Below, in pieces: positions 6,585-17,286 of a stretch of DNA of 64,000 bases. The DNA is taken from positions 1 through 64,000 of the forward strand of contig JAEWFG010000016.1 of NCBI GenBank assembly GCA_023388935.1, read 5' to 3'. The stretch comes from Pseudomonadota bacterium. Lineage in GTDB: Bacteria > Pseudomonadota > Alphaproteobacteria > Rhizobiales > Xanthobacteraceae. The number at the start of each line of letters is the position of its first letter. Position 1 is the stretch's first letter. The position numbers and the translations under genes were made by a program. The notes beneath the pieces are model-generated. The model had not been told where the DNA came from. It ran no database searches and saw nothing but the letters and a program-made list of their open reading frames with translations.

Positions 6585-8273
6585 CTACTGGCCTTCATGG
6601 CCCTTAACCTTTTCCTCGATCTCTCTCTTTATTGCTTCAAGGTTGAAGCTTGCCGGCGCCTGCATCGGGGGAAAATCGATGGCCGTTTTCGCCAGTTCGG
6701 CGACGTCCTGCTGAGCAAGCACGAACCGCCAGAATTCGCGGGCCATGAAGTCGTTCATGTAACCCCCGCCCATATCGTTCAGGCTTTGACCGCGGATTGA
6801 CGGTGTCCGCTCAAACGGGTCCTGGCGGATATTGACCATGGTGGGCATATCGGTCGTGTCCTTTTCGCCCGGCCATCCGTAAGGCTGTTGGAAGAACTGG
6901 AACTTGAAGTCATCGTGGCGAAGCGCACCCAGATGCGGGCCGGCAAAATAGAAGATCTCATGACGAACTGAGGGACCCTTGCCGGTCAAAAGATCCATCT
7001 GATTGTAGCCGTCGAGGTGGTTCTTGTAGGTGCGGCCTCCGAGCGACACGCCCTTGAGAAGCTGGTCGGTGATGTTCGGGTTTCCTGCCGCAGCAGTCAG
7101 GGTCGGGAACCAATCGAGTCCCGACATGATTCCATTCTCCACCGAACCGGGCTTGATGCGACCCGGCCAGCGAATGATGCACGGCACGCGGAAGCCGCCT
7201 TCAAAGCTGGTCCCTTTGGTGGCCTTGAACGGGGTCATGCCGCCATCCGGCCAGGTGAACACCTCGGCACCGTTGTCGGTCGTGAAGATGACGATGGTGT
7301 TGTTGGTCTCGCCGATGTCGTCGACATGCTTGAGCAGCGCCCCGACGCTGTCGTCCATCTGGGCCATACCCGCTTCCTCGAGACCGTAGTTCGTGTCGTG
7401 GTTCTGCATTGCGCTGTATTTCTTCGACAGGAACGTCCAGACGTGCATGCGCGTCGTATTGTGCCAGACGAAGAAGGGTTTGCCGTCGCGCTTGGCCTTG
7501 TCCATGAAGTCACTGGAGGTCTTGACCAACTCTTCGTCGAAGGTGGTCATGTCGTACTTCGCCTTCAGGAACGGCAGATCATGCATATTCGGCACGTTCG
7601 ACATATCCGGGAACGGCGGCAGCGGTCCCTCATCGACGATCCTTTGCTTGCCGATCTTGCCCCAGCGCGGCATCTCGGCGGTGTCGTCCGTGTCTGTCGC
7701 GTAGCTGTGGATCAGGCTGCGCGGGCCGTACTTGTTGTAATAGTCCTGGTTGACTGGGAACGAGAACCAGTACGGGTCGGACATCGCGTCGAGGTGATAC
7801 AGGTAACCGAAGAATTCGTCGAAGCCGTGCACCGTCGGCAGATATTTGTTGAGATCGCCGAGGTGGTTCTTGCCGAACTGTCCCGTCGCATAACCGAGCG
7901 ATTTGAGCGCGGTCGCGAGTGTCACGGCTTGATCGGGGATACCGACGTCGGCGCCAGCCTGGCCGACTGTCGTCAATCCCGTGCGGATCGGCAACTCGCC
8001 CGTGATGAAGTTGGCGCGTCCCGCCGTGCAGCTCGCTTCGGCGTAGTAGTCGGTGAACATCATGCCCTCGGACGCCAGCTTGTCGAGGTTCGGCGTCTTG
8101 CCTGACATGATTCCACGGTGGTAAGCGCCGATGTTGAACCAGCCAACATCGTCGCCCATGATCACAAGGATGTTGGGCGGCCGTTGCTGCTGTGCGGAGG
8201 CCGGCATGCTCGCGATCGTCGTGGCGGTACACGTCACGACAAGAGCGCTCCAGATTGTTCTGAACAAGCTCAT
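6585..8273 (-). CDS. Periplasmic arylsulfatase (FGly-dependent sulfatase)
   Basis: This type I sulfatase would hydrolyse sulfate esters in the periplasm to release sulfate. The start at 8273 (MSLFRTIWSALVVTC) yields a signal peptide ending near ASAQQQ, with GAGGGAAG upstream; an upstream ATG adds 30 non-conserved residues. The metal-binding pair is in VIMGDDVGW (residues about 41-42). The catalytic Cys, converted to formylglycine, is Cys82 in SCTAGRANFITGELPIRTG, the classic C-x-A-x-R signature. At 562 residues the length is normal. An AraC-family regulator gene is just upstream on the same strand, suggesting local control. Confidence 0.92.
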   Translation of the reverse strand: MSLFRTIWSALVVTCTATTIASMPASAQQQRPPNILVIMGDDVGWFNIGAYHRGIMSGKTPNLDKLASEGMMFTDYYAEASCTAGRANFITGELPIRTGLTTVGQAGADVGIPDQAVTLATALKSLGYATGQFGKNHLGDLNKYLPTVHGFDEFFGYLYHLDAMSDPYWFSFPVNQDYYNKYGPRSLIHSYATDTDDTAEMPRWGKIGKQRIVDEGPLPPFPDMSNVPNMHDLPFLKAKYDMTTFDEELVKTSSDFMDKAKRDGKPFFVWHNTTRMHVWTFLSKKYSAMQNHDTNYGLEEAGMAQMDDSVGALLKHVDDIGETNNTIVIFTTDNGAEVFTWPDGGMTPFKATKGTSFEGGFRVPCIIRWPGRIKPGSVENGIMSGLDWFPTLTAAAGNPNITDQLLKGVSLGGRTYKNHLDGYNQMDLLTGKGPSVRHEIFYFAGPHLGALRHDDFKFQFFQQPYGWPGEKDTTDMPTMVNIRQDPFERTPSIRGQSLNDMGGGYMNDFMAREFWRFVLAQQDVAELAKTAIDFPPMQAPASFNLEAIKREIEEKVKGHEGQ

Positions 8274-8410
8274 GTTGTCTTCCCTCGATGTCGGCTGCCG
8301 AAGCCCGGCCGCAGCCTTCGCCTCTCCCACCCATCGACGATCCTCGCCGTGCCGATCGTACACGGTCGGATGCCCGCCGACCGGAAGTTGGACGATGGGC
8401 CCCGGGGGCG

Positions 8411-9373
8411 CTATGCGAATTCGGCAGGTTTTTCCGGCGGGCCACGTTGCAGCGTGGTCGAAGGGGATTCGCCAAAGATGCTGCGGTACGTTACCGCGAA
8501 ACGCCCAAATTCCAGGAACTGATTGTTACGCGCAACCTCGGCAACGCTCGCTGTCGAAGGGGTGGCACGTCGCAGCGCGGCCCGCGCCCTGTTGAGGCGC
8601 TGCAACAAAAGGTATCGAGACGGGCTCACACCGAGAAATTCGGCGCAACACATTCGGAGCGTTCGCTCTGCCACATCGAGCTCGGCACATAGAGTGGGCA
8701 TGCTCAGCTTTTGATCAATGTGTCTCCTCAGCGCCTCCTCGAAACGCACCATCAACGCGGCGTGTTGATGTCTGGTCCTGGCAGCATCCTCCGCCTTGGT
8801 GGCCAGGCAATGGATGACGGCGTGAAGCAATTCCTGCTCCAACGCTCGTGTGACCTCTGGGCGTTCGATCAATTTGTTCTCGGTTTCTGCAAGACGGCAG
8901 GCTTGTCTGAACAGAAGTTGGAATTGCAACGATTCGGCGCGCGCAGGGCGGAGCACCTCGCTTGCGTGCGGTGCCACGATCGGCCGTCCGGTCAATGCCT
9001 CGCCGCGGCAGGCGAGGTGTTTGGCCGACAATGACATCAATCCCCATTGACACACCCCGTTGGAGCGTTGATGCACCCGCTCGCCGCTGCCGTGAAATAC
9101 GATTTCCCCGTTTCGCAAGACAAATCCGCCAAATATCGGGGACGCGCGCCCCAACGGAAAGGACAGCGTCATCTGCCCGGGGGGGAACGAAATATAGGCG
9201 ATGCGCGGCAGGTTCTCGCGGCACCGATACAATTCCAGATCTTGCAATTTCAACCGCGTCAGCTGTGCCGTGAAATCTCCGGCACCCGTGATCGTGAGGT
9301 TAACGTGGGAATCGCCAAATGCGGCGGCGTAGCCATCCGGATCGGTGAACGTATGGGTCACGCCTTCTGCCAT
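8411..9373 (-). CDS. AraC-family transcriptional regulator
   Basis: The C-terminal third is an AraC-type double helix-turn-helix: LCAELDVAERTLRMCCAEFL then VAEVARNNQFLEFGRFAVTYR, ending FGESPSTTLQR. The N-terminal 200 residues form a ligand or effector domain without recognisable catalytic residues. The preferred start is ATG 9373 (MAEGVTHTFTDPD); an ATG at 9451 would add 26 low-complexity residues. The gene lies 137 bases upstream of the arylsulfatase on the same strand, so sulfatase control is plausible. It is paralogous to the regulator at 10234-11235, sharing the GRFAVTYR/GRFSVAYH region and overall layout. Confidence 0.85.
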   Translation of the reverse strand: MAEGVTHTFTDPDGYAAAFGDSHVNLTITGAGDFTAQLTRLKLQDLELYRCRENLPRIAYISFPPGQMTLSFPLGRASPIFGGFVLRNGEIVFHGSGERVHQRSNGVCQWGLMSLSAKHLACRGEALTGRPIVAPHASEVLRPARAESLQFQLLFRQACRLAETENKLIERPEVTRALEQELLHAVIHCLATKAEDAARTRHQHAALMVRFEEALRRHIDQKLSMPTLCAELDVAERTLRMCCAEFLGVSPSRYLLLQRLNRARAALRRATPSTASVAEVARNNQFLEFGRFAVTYRSIFGESPSTTLQRGPPEKPAEFA

Positions 9374-9688
9374 GTGTCCGTCCCGCGGCACCGCCGGGCG
9401 GTTCGTGCGACCCTCTGAATGTTCTGGGTCTCGCCGCGGAGGCAGCATCAAATAGCCGACTGGTTTCGGCTATGCAGGTTCGGAACTTCAGGGAAAAATT
9501 GCGAGCCAGGACGATATCAGGACGATATGCAGTTTCGGCAGCGGCGGCGGTCAATCGGAAGGTCGTCTGGACGCCGACTTTTCGAACGGAGAACTCAATT
9601 AGCTTCCGGCTGCTCGCTGCCTCGCTCTCGTCAGCACGCGGGCCCGCGGCTGCCCACTCAGGATGTGAACTACAGTCCGGCAAGAAAC

Positions 9689-9711
9689 AGGCGGCCCTTT
9701 GGGGCCGCCTG
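9689..9711 (-). terminator. Rho-independent terminator of the 9734-10099 gene
   Basis: On the minus strand AGGCGGCCC and GGGCCGCCT pair across a short A-rich loop and are followed by GTTTCTTG. The strong GC stem and T-rich tail lie about 20 bases past the stop of the small secreted protein gene. Confidence 0.75.
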
Positions 9712-9733
9712 ATTTAGCCTCAGAGCGGATGAC

Positions 9734-10099
9734 CTATTGGCACACATGCCGGAGACCGTCAGGCCCCTTGAAATAGGTGCCGGGCCTGCAGACGATGCCG
9801 TTGCGGGCGGCATACGTATTCCAGCTGCCGTTCCAACCGTATTCGCCGTACATAGCATAGGGATTACCCCAGCCGCCGACGACAGCGCCCGCCGCCACGG
9901 GATGGTACGCCGCTCGCCGAAGTGCTTGCCGATATCGATAGCCGCTGATCGGGGTACTTCCGGTTCCAAGACCCGTGCAGCTGGCGAATTCAGCTTCGCA
10001 GGCGTCCGGATTGGAGAGGGCCGCCTGCGCCAGTGCAGCAGAATTGGACAGCGCGGATGCCGCAATCACGACCGCCCCAAGAACTTTTAAATTCATCAT
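9734..10099 (-). CDS. Small secreted protein with Gly/Tyr/Asn-rich body
   Basis: The 121-residue product has a clear signal peptide (MMNLKVLGAVVIAASALSNS, cleavage near ALAQA). The mature part has four cysteines and an aromatic/Gly-rich stretch (GGWGNPYAMYGEYGWNGSW) that leads into ARNGIVCRPGTYFKGPDG. The closing motif VCRPGTxFKGxDGxxHxCQ is one I associate with short conserved Bradyrhizobium proteins of unknown function. Either of two adjacent ATGs could start it. It has its own terminator and sits between two paralogous AraC regulator genes. Confidence 0.75.
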   Translation of the reverse strand: MMNLKVLGAVVIAASALSNSAALAQAALSNPDACEAEFASCTGLGTGSTPISGYRYRQALRRAAYHPVAAGAVVGGWGNPYAMYGEYGWNGSWNTYAARNGIVCRPGTYFKGPDGLRHVCQ

Positions 10100-10233
10100 G
10101 GCTTGCTCCTTGCGGTTCGACCGTGGCGCAAAATGCCACGTCTGGCGGTAGCCTATAGACGTTTACGAGCCTGACTATGCAATTTCGGAAAAAATCGCCG
10201 CGCCGGGATTGGGACTGCTCATCGCGCTCTGGG

Positions 10234-11235
10234 TCAAACCGCAAGAGCCGCGCCCGCTGCGGCGAAGGCGGAACTGGGTTGTAAAACGGCTTCGGGGGAA
10301 CGTCGCAACGTCGCCGAAGGCGGCTCCCCGAACAGCGTGTGATAGGCAACCGAAAAACGGCCGAGTTCCCAAAAACCATGATCGGTCACGATACGAGTGA
10401 CGGTTGACCGCGATGGGTCCTCGCGCAGCAACGTGCGACGCACGAGATGCATTCGACGGAGCGTGAGAAAACGAATCGGCCCCATGCCCAGATGCTCTTC
10501 GCAGGAGGCGCGAAGCGTTCGCTCCGCGACGCCGATGGCTGCACAGATTTCCGTGAGATAAAGCGGCCGATCGGGATTCGTCGCAAGAAAGTCCTCGAAC
10601 CGCGCGATGATGGCATCGTGGCGGTCGCCGCCCGTTTTAGGTTCTACGCCGGCACCGTCGGCGAGGCATCGGACCATGACGTGGACGAGCTCGTTCTCCA
10701 GCGCGCGAAACACCTCCGGCAGTTGCAGTATCGTCGGGGTGTCGTGAGCGAACTGTCCGATCGCCCTGTGCAGCGTCAAGAGCCGCGACATCAATCGGGG
10801 ATGCGGATGAACGATACGCTCGCTTGGTCCCTTCACGAACTCACGGCCAATGATCGCTTCCACGGCAGTATCCAGTTCGTCGATAGGAAGCGATATCGAA
10901 CCGTAATCAAGATCGGAGCGGGATCGGCGATGTACAACGTCAAACCTGTTGACGATGATGTCGCCGGGCATGATCTCGAGGCCACAGTGCTGGAGCGGCG
11001 ACCGATTGGCTTCGGTAAGAAAGCCGATAGTTCGCCGCCCCGGTTTGCACGCGACGGTACAGACCACCGGCGAGGCTGCATGAATACCCTGCACCCAAAT
11101 CCGGTTCGTTCCGGCCTGGGTGATCTCGACCTGAAAATCTTTTTTCGTCGTGGGCAGTATTTCAACGTCAGCAGACAGGATCGCCGCCTGACACGGCAGC
11201 GGATCTGAAAATCTGAGAACTCTACTCCAGGACAA
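10234..11235 (-). CDS. AraC-family transcriptional regulator
   Basis: The C-terminus has the AraC DNA-binding domain: ICAAIGVAERTLRASCEEHLG, the linker RFLTLRRMHLVRRTLL, and VTRIVTDHGFWELGRFSVAYH ending FGEPPSATLRR. About 200 upstream residues form an effector domain with no enzyme motif. The start is probably TTG at 11235, with GGAGGG six bases before it; no suitable ATG exists in the conserved N-terminal portion. It is a paralogue of the 8411-9373 regulator, reading in the same direction, with the small secreted protein gene downstream and between them. Confidence 0.83.
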   Translation of the reverse strand: MSWSRVLRFSDPLPCQAAILSADVEILPTTKKDFQVEITQAGTNRIWVQGIHAASPVVCTVACKPGRRTIGFLTEANRSPLQHCGLEIMPGDIIVNRFDVVHRRSRSDLDYGSISLPIDELDTAVEAIIGREFVKGPSERIVHPHPRLMSRLLTLHRAIGQFAHDTPTILQLPEVFRALENELVHVMVRCLADGAGVEPKTGGDRHDAIIARFEDFLATNPDRPLYLTEICAAIGVAERTLRASCEEHLGMGPIRFLTLRRMHLVRRTLLREDPSRSTVTRIVTDHGFWELGRFSVAYHTLFGEPPSATLRRSPEAVLQPSSAFAAAGAALAV

Positions 11236-11553
11236 CTTTCGCCCTCCTGGGAGGAAAATCCCCGGTTAAGCGGAAGCGGTTACAGCAGCCACAACAAAAC
11301 CGCGTCGGATCGCTCCGGCGCTATGCCTTAATTCGACTTACCAGCACGCGTACCCTGTCATGAGGTCAAGCGGGGCGTAATTGTCCTTAGGGGCAGCATC
11401 GGCATTGATCGCGCCGAACGAGGATCTGGTTCTCGACCTCAAATCAGATCAAACTATCCATGCCGTTGGGAGACGAATTCCATCAGTGCTGGACTCGAAT
11501 TCCAAATGGTATAGCGACCGATACGACGGCTACGGTCGGCAAGAGGGTGTGTC
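11236..11553. other. Divergent intergenic region, no gene seen
   Basis: The 318 bases separate the minus-strand AraC gene from the plus-strand secreted protein gene. They contain only small palindromes such as CCTCCTGGGAGG and a pair of GAATTCCA words near 11476 and 11499. I see no coding or RNA gene. Confidence 0.45.
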
Positions 11554-11937
11554 ATGCGCATCATCATTTCTCTCGTCATCTTGATCGCGGTGTCGTCGCA
11601 GGCTGCGATCGCCGACATAAAGCGGTACGCATCGGTCCCGGAGGCGCTGCAGGGATCATGGGCAACGAGCGCAGATGCCTGCAAAAACGCGGGCAAATCG
11701 GCCGTCGCACTGGCAGCCAAGACCTACGCCGGGCCGGCGGGGAACTGCGCCGTGATGTGGGTGAGCGAAACCGCAGGCCCGCACGGCGCACTCTACTCCG
11801 CCCGTCTGCGCTGTCCGAACGACGACACGCAGCAGAAGTGGTCGGAAAGCAACCTGGTGATCCGGCCCGATGACACGAACCAGATGTCGGTCGGCCCCGA
11901 TTTCAGCAACCTCACGACGTATCACCGGTGTCCATAG
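11554..11937 (+). CDS. Hypothetical secreted protein
   Basis: The 127-residue product starts MRIIISLVILIAVSSQAAIA, a typical signal peptide cleaved near AIADI. The mature region begins with VPEALQGSWATSADACKNAG, where a phrase of the type LxGxWAxSxxxC recalls small periplasmic proteins of unknown function in Rhizobiales. Four cysteines (in ADACKN, GNCAVMW, LRCPND and HRCP) could form two disulfides. It reads divergently from the AraC gene at 10234-11235. No function can be assigned. Confidence 0.7.
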   Translation: MRIIISLVILIAVSSQAAIADIKRYASVPEALQGSWATSADACKNAGKSAVALAAKTYAGPAGNCAVMWVSETAGPHGALYSARLRCPNDDTQQKWSESNLVIRPDDTNQMSVGPDFSNLTTYHRCP

Positions 11938-11994
11938 GCCGCCGCGCGTTGACAATATTTGCTCAGCCCTCCGAGCCAGCAGCGGGAGTCGACG

Positions 11995-13017
11995 TCACCG
12001 CCACCCCAACGCCGGCGCGACGTGCGTGAGGATCGCCTCGATCGCGTGCGCGCAGTAGGCGACGCCGAGCTGGTTCGGTACGGTCAGCAGCAGCGTATCC
12101 GCCTCGGCGATCGCCTCGTCCTGCCGTAGCTGTTCGATCAGCACCTCCGGCTCCGCCGCATAGCTGCGGCCGAAGATCGCGCGCGTGCGCGGGTCGATGA
12201 AGCCGATCTGGTCTTCGCCTTCGCCTCCGCGGGCGAAATAGGCGCGGTCGCGATCGTCGATCAGCGCAAAGATGCTCCGGCTGACGGAGACGCGGGGCGT
12301 GCGGGTGTGGCCGGCTTCCTTCCACGCCGCGCGATAGGCTCTGATTTGCGCGGCCTGCTGCACGTGAAAAGCTTCGCCCGTCTCGTCATTCTTGAGCGTC
12401 GAGCTCTGCAGGTTCATGCCGAGCTTTGCCGCCCAGACCGCGGTCGCATTCGAGCCGGCGCCCCACCAGATCCGTTCGCGCAGGCCTTGCGAATGCGGCT
12501 CGAGGCGCAGCATTCCCGGCGGATTTGGAAACATCGGCTGCGGATTGGGCTCTGCAAAGCCTTCGCCGCGCAGGAGGTCCAGGAAGACCTCCGCGTGACG
12601 CCGGCCCATGTCGGCGTCGGTCTGGCCCTCGGCGGGGCGATAGCCGAAGTAGCGCCAGCCGTCGATCACCTGCTCGGGCGAGCCGCGGCTGATGCCGAGC
12701 TGGAGCCGCCCGCCTGCGATGAGATCGGCGCTGCCTGCGTCCTCGACCATGTAGAGCGGGTTCTCGTAGCGCATGTCGATGACGGCGGTGCCGATCTCGA
12801 TCCTGCTGGTCCTCGCGCCGACGGCTGCAAGCAGCGGAAAGGGCGAAGCAAGCTGACGCGCGAAGTGATGCACGCGGAAATAGGCGCCGTCCGCGCCCAG
12901 TTCCTCGGCCGCAACGGCGAGCTCGATGGATTGCAGCAGCGTGTCCGCCGCCGAGCGGGTCTGCGATTGCGGCGAGGGTGTCCAGTGTCCGAAGGACAGG
13001 AATCCGATCGTTTTCAT
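11995..13017 (-). CDS. LLM-class flavin-dependent oxidoreductase
   Basis: This is a bacterial luciferase-like TIM-barrel enzyme that uses FMNH2 and oxygen, or F420-type chemistry in some relatives. The N-terminus MKTIGFLSFGHWTP and the segments ELGADGAYFRVHHFARQLASPFPLLAA, IEIGTAVIDMRYENP and GGRLQLGISRGSPEQVI follow the family pattern (strand 1, substrate pocket and the G-x-SRG-P-E phosphate-binding turn). The 340-residue length is normal. The substrate is unknown. It is convergent with the secreted protein gene at 11554-11937. A second, separate LLM enzyme occurs at 57369-58376. Confidence 0.85.
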   Translation of the reverse strand: MKTIGFLSFGHWTPSPQSQTRSAADTLLQSIELAVAAEELGADGAYFRVHHFARQLASPFPLLAAVGARTSRIEIGTAVIDMRYENPLYMVEDAGSADLIAGGRLQLGISRGSPEQVIDGWRYFGYRPAEGQTDADMGRRHAEVFLDLLRGEGFAEPNPQPMFPNPPGMLRLEPHSQGLRERIWWGAGSNATAVWAAKLGMNLQSSTLKNDETGEAFHVQQAAQIRAYRAAWKEAGHTRTPRVSVSRSIFALIDDRDRAYFARGGEGEDQIGFIDPRTRAIFGRSYAAEPEVLIEQLRQDEAIAEADTLLLTVPNQLGVAYCAHAIEAILTHVAPALGWR

Positions 13018-13184
13018 GGCGTTAATTTATGGATGACCGTGTCTGTTTGCGATGGGGTGGCCTGAGGGAAATTTGGTCACGAGCGGCGACACGCCGCGGG
13101 GGCGCCTGGAGGCTGACGTTCGGACTGTGCTGGCGCATGCCGCGCGGGCGCAAGGTTGCGAACATGCCCATGCTCGGACTGGCG

Positions 13185-14288
13185 TTACCGGCCGGCGGAG
13201 CTTGTCCGTGCGCCGCTTGCGCGAGGGCGCATCTCGTTGACGTCGCTGGTGCGTTTGGCATTGCCCACGGCACGCCATCGTCTGGGCGGCATTCCGGTCC
13301 AGCGCGTGAAGGCGCGGGTGAATGCGCTGACTTCGCCGTAGCCGAGGAGCCAGGCGGTTTGCGAAATCGGCAATTCATCATTCTTCAAATAGCTCTTGGC
13401 GAGGTCGATCTTCAGCTCATCAAGGATGGCGGTGAAGGTCAATCCCTCCGACGCGAGCCGCCGCGCCAACGTGCGGTGGCTCATACCCAGGCGGCGAGCG
13501 ATCTCCTCGGCCCGTGCCTCGCGGTGGGGTAGCAATGGAGCGATTGCATTTTCGACGCTCGATCTGAGCGAGCCCTTGCCAGGCTTCCGGTGCGCCAGCG
13601 CTTCCTCGCAATATGTCACCAGCAGATCGTTCAAATGGTGGTCGGCGCTCTTGATCGGCATTGATCCCACCGATCGCGGGAAAACTATCTCGTCGACACC
13701 GGACCCGAACTCGATTTCGCAACCCAGGAACGACCTCATCTGCGCAGGTGTCGTTCGACGACGATGGGCGACTTTGATACGGCTCGGCACCAGGCGACGA
13801 TTTGACAGGACGCGGCCGATTCGAATGATAGAGGTGAGCCAGAATTCGATCTGGTGCCGATCCGATCGCCGCTCCACACCGACATATCTCAGCGTAATCG
13901 CCATTTCCTTCGCTGCGAATCGCAGCGTAATCCCCTCATTGGCGAGGCGGCAATAGCGCTCACCTTTCGACAAGGCTTCGGTGATTGTCTCGGAGGACGC
14001 AGCGACGTAGTAGAGCAAGCCAATTTCACGAAGGTCGAAGTCCCGGGCCAGGTGAAACCCGAGGGCGTTGTCCTGCAATGCCTCGGCGCCAAGCTCCAGA
14101 AATCTGATCTGGCTTTCGGCGCTGAGGCGCGTCTTGCGGTCCTTGATCTGCTTGAGGGTCAATCCGGCCTTGGACAGCGAGCTGTCTGCCTGACTGCTGC
14201 CGGCTTCCAGGAGGCGCGCCCATACCAGGCGAGCAATTGCGCCGGTAGCACTGGGCATTGCTTGCAAACGAGGCGAACGGGCTGGCAC
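13185..14288 (-). CDS. AraC-family regulator with ArgR/OruR-type N-terminal domain
   Basis: The protein has a long N-terminal Arabinose_bd-type sensor domain (IRFLELGAEALQDNALGFHLARDFDLREIGLLYYVAASS is characteristic of the OruR/ArgR-like group). A C-terminal AraC HTH pair follows: EIARRLGMSHRTLARRLASEG and PISQTAWLLGYGEVSAFTRAF with the ending FTRWTGMPPRRWR. The effector is unknown. The start is GTG at 14288 in the longest frame; ATG at 14258 (MPSATGAIARL) is equally acceptable. Its C-terminal tail is Arg/Ser-rich. The LLM oxidoreductase gene is the next gene on the strand and a candidate target. Confidence 0.85.
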   Translation of the reverse strand: MPARSPRLQAMPSATGAIARLVWARLLEAGSSQADSSLSKAGLTLKQIKDRKTRLSAESQIRFLELGAEALQDNALGFHLARDFDLREIGLLYYVAASSETITEALSKGERYCRLANEGITLRFAAKEMAITLRYVGVERRSDRHQIEFWLTSIIRIGRVLSNRRLVPSRIKVAHRRRTTPAQMRSFLGCEIEFGSGVDEIVFPRSVGSMPIKSADHHLNDLLVTYCEEALAHRKPGKGSLRSSVENAIAPLLPHREARAEEIARRLGMSHRTLARRLASEGLTFTAILDELKIDLAKSYLKNDELPISQTAWLLGYGEVSAFTRAFTRWTGMPPRRWRAVGNAKRTSDVNEMRPRASGARTSSAGR

Positions 14289-14466
14289 AGCGAACCCTTC
14301 GTCGTTGCCGCTGCGGCCTCAGTCCCTTCGGGCTCGCGGATCGCGATCGCGGCGTGAAAAGGCAAGTTATTGGCTCACGATATCAAGAAAGCGGGTGTCG
14401 TGTGACTTAAATCCGGCTGGCGCCCTCAAGGGGGCTCCGCTCTCTCCCCAAAAAGTCCGAAGATTC

Positions 14467-14802
14467 ATGTCCAGCTGTGACGACGACGCGTCTGTGCGTT
14501 TGAAAATAATGCGAGGCTACGGAAAGTTGCTCGGAATTCCCCATATCGCCCATGGCGCCCGGATGGTTGCGCTCGAACGGGTTGGGGACTGCGAGATCAG
14601 TATGTTCGAAGCGTTGGGAGCTGGTTCACCTGAGGCGCCCTTGTTTTGGATGGAGCTGTTCGACCTGCGCGTTCATTCCTCGCTCGACAGCCGCGGCTGC
14701 CATAACCTCGGCGAAGCGGTTGCCGCATTCGAGGAATTTGCTTCGCAAGCGAACAGCCTGACCGAGGCGCCGCTGTGTGCGGAAGGCGAAATGGAAGACT
14801 GA
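14467..14802 (+). CDS. Hypothetical protein, about 111 residues
   Basis: The product MSSCDDDASVRLKIMRGYGK...GEMED is soluble and mildly acidic, with no signal peptide or membrane helix. It has a central LFWMELFDLRVHSSLDSRGC segment and a helix AVAAFEEFASQANSL. I do not recognise a family, though the style resembles small conserved Bradyrhizobium proteins. An upstream in-frame ATG at 14305 would overlap the AraC regulator's promoter region and adds Arg/Ser-rich residues, so the internal start at 14467 is preferred. Confidence 0.5.
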   Translation: MSSCDDDASVRLKIMRGYGKLLGIPHIAHGARMVALERVGDCEISMFEALGAGSPEAPLFWMELFDLRVHSSLDSRGCHNLGEAVAAFEEFASQANSLTEAPLCAEGEMED

Positions 14803-15173
14803 CAATTGCCGCGCTGACCGGGAGTTCCTCCAGAGGAAAACGCAGTCCTGCTGATGCGTGGCCAGCTCCTGCGCCCCCGTAGTGTGCGCCTCGAAGCGTG
14901 CTTGAAGACTACGCCCGGCTTTCAAGTCGCCGTGGCTAACCCCAACTAAACAAACCAAATTATTGGGTTATCCGCGCGTTGGGTGTGTAGAGTGCACAAC
15001 TGCTGTTCGGATGATCGCATCATGCACCTGTTTTGCCCGACGGGTCAACGATTTCGTAAAATCCTTAAATTGTCACCCGGCACTTGACGGCTACTGTGCA
15101 TGGGGTTGTTTTCGACTTTTTGTTTTGGGGACACGAAAGCGCCAGGCCGAACCCGATCGCATTCCGCTTGCCG
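14803..15173. other. Intergenic region with an AT-richer block
   Basis: No gene is visible in these 371 bases. The stretch 14946-15135 is distinctly AT-richer than its surroundings and includes the repeat-like segment listed separately. A TTGACGG word near 15083 could be a -35 box, but I do not find a convincing -10 at the right distance. Confidence 0.45.
15035..15135 (+). repeat. Probable dispersed intergenic sequence (TTTTGCCCGACGGGTCAA block)
   Basis: The block runs from TTTTGCCCGACGGGTCAA through ATTTCGTAAAATCC to TGTGCATGGGGTTGTTTTCG and a T-rich end. I recall near-identical wording between genes in other Bradyrhizobium sequences, which would make it a dispersed element. It has no internal copy in this window, so the call depends on memory rather than on a comparison made here. 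Confidence 0.35.
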
Positions 15174-17195
<2,022 letters not shown>

Positions 17196-17286
17196 GGTGG
17201 CTACGGATAAGACCCCGGGCCGGCGAATTCAACCGACCGGCGCGAAAGATTGCGGTTCCCGTGACGGGAATCCGGGTTCGCGAGCC

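Noticed and set aside
7017..8105. 362-codon open frame antisense to the arylsulfatase
   Set aside because: The sulfatase frame has the signature motifs and the antisense frame shows none.
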